DNA of 64,000 nucleotides, from assembly GCA_049317525.1 (NCBI GenBank), contig JBMOIC010000013.1:1-64000 (forward strand). Direction: 5' to 3'. Each line of letters begins with the position of its first letter. Position 1 is the stretch's first letter. The notes under the pieces were generated by a model, which saw only the letters and a list, made by a program, of their open reading frames with translations, was not told the DNA's origin and did not search any database. Source of the stretch: UBA961 sp049317525 (GTDB lineage: Bacteria > Bacteroidota > Ignavibacteria > Kapaibacteriales > UBA961). Below, piece by piece: positions 19,423 to 27,175 of the stretch. Both the position numbers and the translations under genes were made by a program.

Positions 19423-20391
19423 TCAATAATATTGTTGTATTGGCATTAAATAATTACAGATATAATCTGAAATGCTATCTTCAAGCTCCATGAAGGAGTA
19501 AGCTGAATCTGATTGTAATAAAGTTGTCATATCAGCTTGAGTATAGTTTTGATATTGTCCAAGTAATGATATCGGCATTGGAACATATTCTATATTCACA
19601 GGTAGATTCATTGCGGCAAACACTGCAGAAGCTAAATCATTCCAAGATCTGGCTTTGCCAGTTCCAAGATTAATCAAACCTTTTAAAGATGTATCGGACA
19701 ATAATTTCCACATTACATTACAGGCATCTTTTATATAAATGAAGTCTCTTAATTGTCCACCATTGGAATAAGAAGAATCATTAGAAGCAAAAAGCTTTAT
19801 ATATCCTGTTTTTTGTATCTGATTATATGCTTTGAATATCATACTTGCCATATCTAGTTTATGATATTCATTTGGGCCAAATACATTAAAAAATTTTATT
19901 CCGATAGCATTATCTACATATGACATATTCATCATCCACTCATCAAAGAGTTGTTTGGAATATCCATACATATTTAGTGGTGAAAAACCATAACATGATG
20001 TATCTGAATAACCTTTTTCTCCTGCACCATAGGTTGCAGCACTTGAGGCATACATAAAAGGTATAGATTTATGCAATGCAAATTCTGCAATATCTTTACT
20101 GTAACGATAATTATTATCTAATAAATAATCTGCATTTCTTTCTGTTGTAGCAGAACAAGCTCCTAAATGGATAATTGCAGTTATATCTTTAGAAGAATAA
20201 TGTCCTTGTATACATTTTGTACGAAAAACTTCTGGATGTTCGATTGTTCTAAAACGTTTTCCAGATAGATTTTTCCAACGGTCATCCTGTTGTAAAGTAT
20301 CTATAACCAGGATATCATGATATCCTTCATTATTAAGCTTTGTTATAAAACAACTGCCGATAAATCCGGCGGCTCCGGTTACAGCTATCAT
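19423..20391 (-). CDS. hldD: ADP-L-glycero-D-manno-heptose 6-epimerase
   Basis: A 322-residue extended short-chain dehydrogenase/reductase. An N-terminal Rossmann motif 'VTGAAGFIGS' (residues 4-13) is followed by 'YASSAATYG' and 'YGYSKQLFD' (catalytic Tyr-xxx-Lys) and by the HldD-type 'FFNVFGPNEYHKLDMASM' (seen as KFFNVFGPNEYHK). It makes the L,D-heptose precursor for the inner core of lipopolysaccharide. It sits inside the ATPase cluster, 25 bases after atpA and 39 before atpG, on the same strand, so it should be cotranscribed. That is an unusual place for it. Confidence 0.93.
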   Translation of the reverse strand: MIAVTGAAGFIGSCFITKLNNEGYHDILVIDTLQQDDRWKNLSGKRFRTIEHPEVFRTKCIQGHYSSKDITAIIHLGACSATTERNADYLLDNNYRYSKDIAEFALHKSIPFMYASSAATYGAGEKGYSDTSCYGFSPLNMYGYSKQLFDEWMMNMSYVDNAIGIKFFNVFGPNEYHKLDMASMIFKAYNQIQKTGYIKLFASNDSSYSNGGQLRDFIYIKDACNVMWKLLSDTSLKGLINLGTGKARSWNDLASAVFAAMNLPVNIEYVPMPISLLGQYQNYTQADMTTLLQSDSAYSFMELEDSISDYICNYLMPIQQYY

Positions 20392-20416
20392 AGAACAGGA
20401 AGAACTGTTAAGAAAA

Positions 20417-21976
20417 TTAACTTATACCACGTATGGCTTTAAATCTTTCGCTGAATGAAGTAAGTACTTCATTTAGATCTTTTCTAATAGAATCTGTGAT
20501 ATCTTTAACTTCTATTATAGAACTTAATAAAGCTTTATGTTTTGTTTCCATTAAGTCTAAGAATTCGTCTTCGAATTCACGTACATTTTCTAATGGAATT
20601 GAATCTATATAGCCATTTGTAGCTGCGAAAATCAAAGCAATTTGTCTGTCAACACTAACAGGAGAGAACTGTTGTTGTTTTAGGATTTCGGTTAAACGAG
20701 CACCTCGACGTAATTGTTGCATGGTAGATTTATCTAAGTCAGATCCAAATTTTGAGAATGCTTCTAATTCTCTATACATCGCGAGCTCTAATTTTAATGG
20801 TCCTGCTACACGTTTCATTGCTTTGATTTGTGCATTTCCACCTACTCGAGATACTGAAATACCAACATTTAAAGCTGGGCGAACCCCTGCATTAAAAAGA
20901 TTGGATTCCAAATATATTTGTCCATCTGTAATTGAGATCACATTAGTAGGAATATATGCCGAAACATCACCAGCTTGAGTTTCAATAACAGGTAATGCAG
21001 TCATTGAACCGCCACCTAAATCATCGCTAAGCTTAGCTGCTCTTTCTAGTAAACGACTATGCAAATAGAAAATATCACCTGGATATGCTTCACGTCCTGG
21101 TGGACGGCGTAACAATAAGGAAACTTGTCTATAAGCAGCTGCTTGTTTTGTTAAATCATCATAAATCACCAAAGCATGACGGCCTGAATCTCGGAAGAAT
21201 TCTCCCATAGATGCTCCGCAATAAGGAGCAATAAATTGCAATGGTGCTGGATCTGCAGCATTTGCAGCAACAATGATAGTATACTTCAATGCTCCATGTT
21301 GCTCTAATGTAGATACAACATTTGCTACTGTAGAACCTTTTTGTCCGATAGCAACATATATACAATAAACAGGATTTATGCCAAGACGCTTTGCTTCATC
21401 TGTATGAGTATATCTTTGATTAATAATCGTATCTAAAGCTACTACAGTTTTGCCAGTTTGGCGGTCACCAATAATCAATTCACGTTGCCCACGGCCAATT
21501 GGAATTAATGCATCAATAGCCTTAATACCAGTCTGCAATGGCTCTGTAACTGGTTGGCGTTCGATAACACCAAGAGCTTTTCTTTCTATTGGTAATGTTT
21601 TTGTAGATAGAATTGGACCTTTGCCATCGATAGGAACTCCTAATGGATTAACTACTCTACCGAGTAATTCTTCTCCAACAGGTACAGATGCAATACGGCC
21701 TGTACGACGAACTGTATCACCTTCTTTAACTAGGCGGTCATCCCCAAAGAGAATAACACCAACATTATCTTCTTCTAGATTAAGCACCATTCCCATAACA
21801 CCATTGGGGAACTCTACGAGTTCTGATGCCATAACTTTGGATATGCCGTAAACGCGGGCAACACCGTCTCCTACCTGCAATACTGTTCCGACTTCATAGA
21901 TATCAGCTTCGTTTTCAAAGCCTGAAAGTTGTCGGCGTAAAATAGCAGAAATTTCTTCGGGTCGAACTTCAGCCAT
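20417..21976 (-). CDS. atpA: F-type ATP synthase alpha subunit
   Basis: A 519-residue protein of standard length. The Walker A motif is 'GDRQTGKT' and the alpha signature is 'PAYCGASMGEFFRDSGRHALV', seen as YCGASMGEFFRDSGRHALV. The N-terminus opens 'EVRPEEISAILRRQL', typical of alpha. It is a non-catalytic nucleotide-binding subunit of the F1 head. It lies 42 bases downstream of an unrelated outer-membrane protein gene and 25 upstream of hldD. Confidence 0.98.
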   Translation of the reverse strand: MAEVRPEEISAILRRQLSGFENEADIYEVGTVLQVGDGVARVYGISKVMASELVEFPNGVMGMVLNLEEDNVGVILFGDDRLVKEGDTVRRTGRIASVPVGEELLGRVVNPLGVPIDGKGPILSTKTLPIERKALGVIERQPVTEPLQTGIKAIDALIPIGRGQRELIIGDRQTGKTVVALDTIINQRYTHTDEAKRLGINPVYCIYVAIGQKGSTVANVVSTLEQHGALKYTIIVAANAADPAPLQFIAPYCGASMGEFFRDSGRHALVIYDDLTKQAAAYRQVSLLLRRPPGREAYPGDIFYLHSRLLERAAKLSDDLGGGSMTALPVIETQAGDVSAYIPTNVISITDGQIYLESNLFNAGVRPALNVGISVSRVGGNAQIKAMKRVAGPLKLELAMYRELEAFSKFGSDLDKSTMQQLRRGARLTEILKQQQFSPVSVDRQIALIFAATNGYIDSIPLENVREFEDEFLDLMETKHKALLSSIIEVKDITDSIRKDLNEVLTSFSERFKAIRGIS

Positions 21977-22018
21977 GGTCTATTTACCTGTTAAATATAG
22001 AGTTATACTAATATTATA

Positions 22019-22864
22019 TTAAAATCTGAATGCTATACCCATATGCACAAATAGCATATCTGTACCTGCATTTGTAAATTGTTCATATATGGTTGTGCCA
22101 TTTTTATCTACATCTTTCACTTTTTGATAATCTGTAGGACTGCCATACAGATATCTAGCTTTGATATCAAGTAATATGCTACTTGCAGAATTTGGTAGAG
22201 TAATGTTTTCTACCATTTTTATCATGATTCCAGTAGCTATACCATAATTTGTAAAAACGGATCTATCGGAATAAATTTCATCAGTTCTAGTTTCAGTTAC
22301 TATCGAACCATCTGCTTTTTTTACTCTCTCATCATATTCGCCATCTGTAGTTGCACTGTAAACATTTAAACCTGCAGACAATTCAGCATAGGGAAATACC
22401 CAATGTTTTATGTCAAATTGAAATCTAGTAAATAGATTAATAGGTACAACAGAATTTGTATATACCCAACTCTCATATTTGGTAGAATACAATGCAAATT
22501 GTTTATTTCTTGTTAGCGCGCAATATCCAATATCCAATCCTGGAACTACAGAAAAATTGACAGGAATATTATTGTCAGAAAACAATTTTTCAAATGAATA
22601 ACCTCCGCCAAATGCTAGCCCAAATCCGCCTGAGCCAATATTGCTTTGGAATTCTCCTTGAGGATTACCAGATCCCATAGAAAAATAGGCAAAACCACGC
22701 CTAGGTTTATTCTTTAAGTCTTCTATTAATTTTGTATCATCATTTTGTGCTTTTATAACTACTGTAGACAGAATAAACATGAATACAATGCCGCAAAAGA
22801 AAACTGCTTGAGCAAAAAGCTCATCATTTCTTTTCGATACATATAAAAGTTTCAGTATGTTCAT
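22019..22864 (-). CDS. Outer-membrane beta-barrel protein inside the ATPase cluster
   Basis: A 281-residue protein. A hydrophobic segment ends near 'VVIKAQ' (residue 38), giving a long signal peptide; a later in-frame Met at 29 would shorten it. Amphipathic strands with Gly-rich turns follow ('GFGLAFGGGYSF', 'PYAELSAGLNVY', 'LLDIKARYLYGS') and the protein ends in Phe ('HMGIAFRF'), the classic barrel terminus. The layout fits an outer-membrane protein of the OmpA/OmpW-like size range; function unknown. The start is 9 bases after the atpH stop, so it is probably cotranscribed with the ATPase genes. Confidence 0.8.
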   Translation of the reverse strand: MNILKLLYVSKRNDELFAQAVFFCGIVFMFILSTVVIKAQNDDTKLIEDLKNKPRRGFAYFSMGSGNPQGEFQSNIGSGGFGLAFGGGYSFEKLFSDNNIPVNFSVVPGLDIGYCALTRNKQFALYSTKYESWVYTNSVVPINLFTRFQFDIKHWVFPYAELSAGLNVYSATTDGEYDERVKKADGSIVTETRTDEIYSDRSVFTNYGIATGIMIKMVENITLPNSASSILLDIKARYLYGSPTDYQKVKDVDKNGTTIYEQFTNAGTDMLFVHMGIAFRF

Positions 22865-22873
22865 TTTTTCATT

Positions 22874-23431
22874 CTACATTGTAACAGAATAAGAGCCAGA
22901 AAGCTCTACTTGCAATTTGTTTAGTTGATGTCTCACAGAAGCATCTATCATCATATCTGCAATAGTAATTATTAAACCACCTTTTATTGCAGGATCTACA
23001 CTAAAATGTGGTAAAACTGTTTTACCTGTTTTATCTGCAATAGCTGTAACTATACTTGCTGATAAATCTTCAGATAATTCTATGGCAGACACTATTTTTA
23101 CGGGTACTAGATTATTCTTTTTATTATATAATTCCGTAAATGCTGCAGAAATTTCTTGAAAAACAGATTCTCTTCTTTTTTTTGCAAGCATCTCAATAAA
23201 CTGAATCATCAATGTTGAAACCTTTCCCTCAAACACTTCTTTACATATAGAAATCTTATGATGATATTTAACTACAGGACTATTAAATAGAGCCCTCAAT
23301 TCATCGGAAACATTCAAACTGTCAACAATTAAAGTGAAGTCTTTGCGAATATCTTCGGTAGTATTATTATCATTTGCTATGCTCATTAATGCTGTAGCAT
23401 AACGTTGTGCAATTCGGGTTGAAGTAGCCAT
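22874..23431 (-). CDS. atpH: F-type ATP synthase delta subunit
   Basis: A 185-residue protein with the OSCP/delta pattern: 'IAQRYATALMSIA' at the N-terminus and 'DPAIKGGLIITIADMMIDASV' (seen as GGLIITIADMMIDASV) plus 'LNKLQVEL' at the C-terminus. It is the peripheral-stalk cap that binds the F1 head to the b subunits. It follows atpF by 26 bases. The length is normal. Confidence 0.96.
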   Translation of the reverse strand: MATSTRIAQRYATALMSIANDNNTTEDIRKDFTLIVDSLNVSDELRALFNSPVVKYHHKISICKEVFEGKVSTLMIQFIEMLAKKRRESVFQEISAAFTELYNKKNNLVPVKIVSAIELSEDLSASIVTAIADKTGKTVLPHFSVDPAIKGGLIITIADMMIDASVRHQLNKLQVELSGSYSVTM

Positions 23432-23457
23432 AATATCGCAGCAGTTGCTAAAACCAA

Positions 23458-23952
23458 TTAATTATTAGAAAGTTCTGATATAGCAGATTCTACCAAGCCT
23501 TTGTGCAGCTCTGCAGATACTACTTTGCCTATCACTTTATCAGTTGCTTGGATAACTAAAGATGCAACTTCAGTTCTTAAAGATTGAAGAGCTAACTCTT
23601 TTTCTCTCGATATTTCTCTTATTGCTTCTTCCAGTTTTACTCGCTTTACACGTTCGGCTTCTTCTGCAGCTGATTTTACAATCATTTCTGCCTGAATTTT
23701 ACCTTCTTTAAGCATAGACATTACTTCTGATTGCGCATTTGCAATCTTTTCACGACTATCTTTCAATGTTTTTTGTGCCTCTATACTAGCTTGTTCAGCT
23801 TGTTGTATTGATTCACTAATTTTTTTCTCACGGGCATCTAAAGCAGCTAGCATTGGTTTAAAACCAAACTTTCCAATTAGAATAAAGAAAAGTCCAAAAT
23901 TGATAAAGGTCCAAATAATCAGACCTGGGCTTACATTCAGCAAATTATCCAT
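23458..23952 (-). CDS. atpF: F-type ATP synthase b subunit
   Basis: A 164-residue protein with one N-terminal membrane helix ('IIWTFINFGLFFILIGKF') followed by 'FKPMLAALDAREKKISESI' and a long charged coiled coil. It is the peripheral stalk subunit. A 149-base gap containing a strong hairpin (24016-24056) separates it from atpE; the other ATPase gaps are shorter. Confidence 0.96.
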   Translation of the reverse strand: MDNLLNVSPGLIIWTFINFGLFFILIGKFGFKPMLAALDAREKKISESIQQAEQASIEAQKTLKDSREKIANAQSEVMSMLKEGKIQAEMIVKSAAEEAERVKRVKLEEAIREISREKELALQSLRTEVASLVIQATDKVIGKVVSAELHKGLVESAISELSNN

Positions 23953-24015
23953 GATTCACTTTCATTCTGAATTTTATGAATAGACTCGGTTTAGCCCGAA
24001 CCTATACTGAACATA

Positions 24016-24056
24016 CCACAAAGCAATCCCAACAGTTCAAAGGGACTGCTTTATGG
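24016..24056 (-). promoter_or_regulatory. Strong intercistronic hairpin between atpE and atpF
   Basis: CCACAAAGCAATCCC (24016-24030) and GGGACTGCTTTATGG (24042-24056) pair over 15 bases in the minus-strand RNA, with only two G-U wobbles and an 11-base loop. No U-run follows, so it is not a standard terminator. It lies 46 bases past the atpE stop. A 3' hairpin here could protect or partly terminate the upstream atpZ-I-B-E message and so raise c-subunit output relative to the downstream subunits (inference). Confidence 0.6.
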
Positions 24057-24101
24057 CATAATATTATTACATCTTACAAGCGTATTACTTTTTAAGTAAT
24101 A

Positions 24102-24332
24102 TTATTTGTTTGCAAGAATGATACAGATTAGACAAGCCAATAACGCAACACCTTCGATAAGTGCTGCACCAATAATCATTGTTGTACGTGCATCTTTAGC
24201 TGTTTCTGGTTGGCGTGCACCAGCTTCTAATGCTGCTGCTACAAGTGGGCCAATTCCAGTACCTACACCAAAAACTGTGATACCTACTCCTAAACCGGCT
24301 GCAAGCCAAGCAAGTGCTTTTGATTCCATCAT
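24102..24332 (-). CDS. atpE: F-type ATP synthase c subunit
   Basis: A 76-residue proteolipid of two membrane helices. The polar loop is 'GARQPETAKDAR' and the ion-binding Glu is in 'GAALIEGVALLACL'. The residues around the Glu do not show the Na+-type pattern (no Ser/Thr next to the Glu and no Gln/Glu partner recognised), so proton coupling is likely (inference). Multiple copies form the rotor ring. Two ATG codons stand in tandem at the start. It lies between atpB and the hairpin at 24016-24056. Confidence 0.97.
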   Translation of the reverse strand: MMESKALAWLAAGLGVGITVFGVGTGIGPLVAAALEAGARQPETAKDARTTMIIGAALIEGVALLACLICIILANK

Positions 24333-24398
24333 TGTTCTATTCTCCGAAAAATTATGAGTTAATGAAACCGAAATGGTTTTCTTAAAAACTAAATAAGT

Positions 24399-25415
24399 TT
24401 AGTGGTGTCCATCTTCTTGCACATGATCTCCCAATACTAATCCAGTAAATACTGCAGTTAGCATTGTGAAAATATATGCTTGTAAAAAGGTTACCAATAA
24501 TTCAAGACTATATATAAATATCGAAAACAATACCGAAATAGGCGCTACAACAAATGAATGGAAAAAGAATATCAATCCCATCAATGTTAATAATACAATA
24601 TGTCCACTTGTCATATTTGCAAATAAACGTATGCTTAATGCAAATGGCTTGGTAAATAAGCCAATAATTTCAATTGGAACCATAATAGGTGCTAACCACC
24701 ATGGCGCGCCACCCAATAAGTGATGAGCAAATGATTTAAAAGCTTCTACAGTACCCATTGCTTTAATTGGAATCAATAGATTAATTACTACAAAAGCTGT
24801 AATTGCTAATGCAGCTGTTGTTCCAATTGCCGAAGTGGCAGTATGTGCTCCTGGTAATAATCCCACAAGATTCATTGCATAGATGAAAAAGAATATTGTG
24901 AGAAAATAAGGTAAAAAGGCTTTTACTAATCTTTCATTAGGAATATTTGGACGCACCACAGTATCTCTTACCATCATAGTAAGCATTTCTAATGCATTTT
25001 GAATACCCTTTGGTGCTATATTGCCATTCTTATAACGTCTATTGCCTACCATGAATAATCCTAATACTACGATTAAAGATATCCACTGAAATGCAACAAA
25101 ATTTGTAGGAGAAGCATCTAATGTAGGATGTGATCCATCTTTTTTTAATGCATGGCCATGATGCAAATCATATACACTATCTCTAATAAGTGATGCCTGA
25201 TTAGGATACACTTTTAATCCAGTTTCTGCATCGTACAGGATATAAGGCAAATCTGCAATATGGATAGAAAAGATATGGAATCCGCTATGATCGCCTAACT
25301 CTTCGTCAAATAGGGCCTTGAAAGTAAAACCTTCAGATACCTGAGAATTGTGAGACTCATTATGTTGTGAGTGAGGTTCAGTCGCAGTATGAACTGCTGT
25401 TGAATCGTGATTCAT
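24399..25415 (-). CDS. atpB: F-type ATP synthase a subunit
   Basis: A 338-residue membrane protein. The conserved Arg lies in 'PFALSIRLFANMTSGHIV' and the last helices in 'LVTFLQAYIFTMLTAVF'. The long N-terminal extension, which is His-rich at both ends ('HNESHNSQ', 'HDSTAVHTATEPHSQH') and precedes the first helix near residue 115, is common in Bacteroidota and Chlorobi but absent in E. coli. It forms the half-channels for protons. Downstream are atpE and the rest of the cluster. Confidence 0.96.
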   Translation of the reverse strand: MNHDSTAVHTATEPHSQHNESHNSQVSEGFTFKALFDEELGDHSGFHIFSIHIADLPYILYDAETGLKVYPNQASLIRDSVYDLHHGHALKKDGSHPTLDASPTNFVAFQWISLIVVLGLFMVGNRRYKNGNIAPKGIQNALEMLTMMVRDTVVRPNIPNERLVKAFLPYFLTIFFFIYAMNLVGLLPGAHTATSAIGTTAALAITAFVVINLLIPIKAMGTVEAFKSFAHHLLGGAPWWLAPIMVPIEIIGLFTKPFALSIRLFANMTSGHIVLLTLMGLIFFFHSFVVAPISVLFSIFIYSLELLVTFLQAYIFTMLTAVFTGLVLGDHVQEDGHH

Positions 25416-25475
25416 AATATATGGAAATTGTTAAGCTTAACAATCAAGCTACATTGATTACTGAAATTCAATATT

Positions 25476-25796
25476 TTATTTTTTGGAATCTCTCACTTTT
25501 ATCTTTTCTGATACAAAGTGAAAGTAAAAAATTTCAATAAAGAGATAAATAAATACACCAAAAGCCAAAGAAATCGAATAACTTAAAGCAGCAACACCGT
25601 ATTGAGTTAATGCCCACCAAGAAAAAATTCCAATTGCCATGATGCGCAAAAACATGCTGCCCAAAACAATCGAAATAAACTTTTCAAATTTCTTGCCATA
25701 TGCATAAACAGATATTATATAACCCAATGCTGCATTAAGGAAACAAATAATTTGGGCAAGAACCGCCGAGTAAAAGTCCGAAGGATTATTATCCAC
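25476..25796 (-). CDS. AtpI-like small membrane protein of the ATPase cluster
   Basis: A 106-residue protein with about four membrane segments and little else. The size, position (before atpB, 12 bases after the AtpZ-like gene) and topology fit an ATP synthase protein I-type assembly factor, which helps form the c-ring. Sequence identity is too low to be certain. The start codon is GTG (25796); no in-frame ATG occurs before the first membrane segment. Confidence 0.75.
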   Translation of the reverse strand: MDNNPSDFYSAVLAQIICFLNAALGYIISVYAYGKKFEKFISIVLGSMFLRIMAIGIFSWWALTQYGVAALSYSISLAFGVFIYLFIEIFYFHFVSEKIKVRDSKK

Positions 25797-25808
25797 TCTT
25801 TTTATACT

Positions 25809-26084
25809 TTATTTCACATCTTTTTGTTTGCCCATTGAAAGGGCAGTTCTAATAAAGTGGGTTAATCCGGCAACTGCTCCAAAAAAACCTCCGCTAACCA
25901 TTAACCAAGGCTCGGTGCCATACTTGCCATCTAACCACCAACCAGCAAAGCCACAAAGAATTACAGAAGCAGCCAATTGCATGCCCATGCCCATAAAAGG
26001 GGCTAATTCTTTCTGAACAGATCCCGATTTTTCATTTTCTGGTAACATCACATATCCATGAACGAAAATAAAGGAACGATTCAT
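25809..26084 (-). CDS. AtpZ/AtpQ-like F0F1 ATPase accessory protein
   Basis: A 91-residue protein with two membrane segments ('GMQLAASVILCGFAGWWLDG' and 'PWLMVSGGFFGAVAGLTHFI'). The 'G.WLD.kyGT.PW....G...G...G' spacing is that of the AtpZ/AtpR-type small proteins at the head of ATPase operons. It is proposed to act in ATPase assembly or Mg/Ca handling, but the role is unsettled. It is the first gene of the cluster. ATG 26084 follows the promoter candidate closely; a second ATG (26048) would remove 12 residues. Confidence 0.8.
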   Translation of the reverse strand: MNRSFIFVHGYVMLPENEKSGSVQKELAPFMGMGMQLAASVILCGFAGWWLDGKYGTEPWLMVSGGFFGAVAGLTHFIRTALSMGKQKDVK

Positions 26085-26104
26085 AAGCTTACTGAATAAG
26101 TGTC

Positions 26105-26134
26105 CAAATTAAGTATTTAGATAAAGAATACCAA
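26105..26134 (-). promoter_or_regulatory. Candidate promoter of the ATPase operon
   Basis: Read on the minus strand: TTG (26134-26132), 19 bases, then TTAATTTG (26112-26105), one mismatch from the Bacteroidota -7 element TAnnTTTG. Transcription would begin near 26098, leaving a leader of about 14 bases before ATG 26084. Confidence 0.5.
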
Positions 26135-26206
26135 GAATAGATTTGATTAATTCTTGATTGAAATCTAATATGGAGCTAAAATTTAAAAAATTCCAAACTT
26201 TCTATT

Positions 26207-27049
26207 TTAATAACTTTCATCAATTGAAGGAAAGTTGCAATTTCTTATGTCTTGAATATAGGAATCTACCGAATGAGAAATTCTTTCTTGAAGATTATCA
26301 TATCGTCTTACAAATCTTGGGCTAAAATCTATTGTGAGTCCTACCATATCTGAATACACCAAAATTTGTCCATCGCAATAAGGTCCAGCTCCAATTCCAA
26401 TTGTTGGAACTATCAAAGAGGATGTAATTTTTTGTGCTAACTGCATTGGAATTTTTTCTAGAACAATTGCAAATGCACCTGCTTGTTCAAGCTCAAGTGC
26501 GTCATTCATTATTTCTTCGGCTTCTTGTTCGGATTCACCTCTGGGACGATAGCTTCCAAATTGATTAATACTTTGTGGTGTTAATCCTAAATGTGCCATT
26601 ACAGGTATACCTGCTTCTGTCATTTTTCTTACTGCTTTAGCTACTCGATGCCCTCCCTCGATTTTTACTGCGCTTGCTCCAGCTTCTTTCATTAAACGGC
26701 CAGCATTTCTAAATGCTTCTTCTGGGCTTATTTGATAGCTCATAAAGGGCATATCTGCAACTACTAATGCCCTTTGTACTCCTTTAACAACTGCTTTTGT
26801 ATGATAAATGATATCTTCTAATGTTACTGGTATCGTTGTTTCATGTCCTTGAACTACATTTCCTAATGAATCCCCTACAAGAATTAAATCAATGCCTGCT
26901 TCATCTATTATTCTTGCTATTAATGCATCATAGGCTGTAAGACATGATATTTTCTTTTGTTTTTTTTTCATGTCCTGTAAACGACGTGTTGTAACGCGTT
27001 TCAAGGGCGCAGATTGATGTTCTGCATCGTGTTTGTCTGATAAATTCAT
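26207..27049 (-). CDS. panB: 3-methyl-2-oxobutanoate hydroxymethyltransferase
   Basis: A 280-residue TIM-barrel enzyme of normal length. It adds a hydroxymethyl group from methylene-tetrahydrofolate to alpha-ketoisovalerate in pantothenate synthesis. Family motifs seen are 'LTAYDALIARIIDEAGID' , 'LVGDSLGNVVQGHETTIPVT', 'ADMPFMSYQ', 'VKIEGGHRV', 'VMAHLGLTPQSINQFG' and 'TIGIGAGPYCDGQILV'. The first ~20 residues are a non-conserved polar extension, so a start at a later residue is possible. It is not clustered with panC or panD here. It lies 122 bases upstream of the ATPase cluster on the same strand, with the candidate ATPase promoter in the gap. Confidence 0.96.
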   Translation of the reverse strand: MNLSDKHDAEHQSAPLKRVTTRRLQDMKKKQKKISCLTAYDALIARIIDEAGIDLILVGDSLGNVVQGHETTIPVTLEDIIYHTKAVVKGVQRALVVADMPFMSYQISPEEAFRNAGRLMKEAGASAVKIEGGHRVAKAVRKMTEAGIPVMAHLGLTPQSINQFGSYRPRGESEQEAEEIMNDALELEQAGAFAIVLEKIPMQLAQKITSSLIVPTIGIGAGPYCDGQILVYSDMVGLTIDFSPRFVRRYDNLQERISHSVDSYIQDIRNCNFPSIDESY

Positions 27050-27175
27050 ATTGTGGTCCAGGATTTAAGGCTTTTCATAACTTAATCTGAACTTCAATTT
27101 AAGTTTTTATTTCTCACTAACATTAAAAAAGCCTGTCTTATTAATGTCTGGTTTCCTTTTTTAGGATATAATTTA

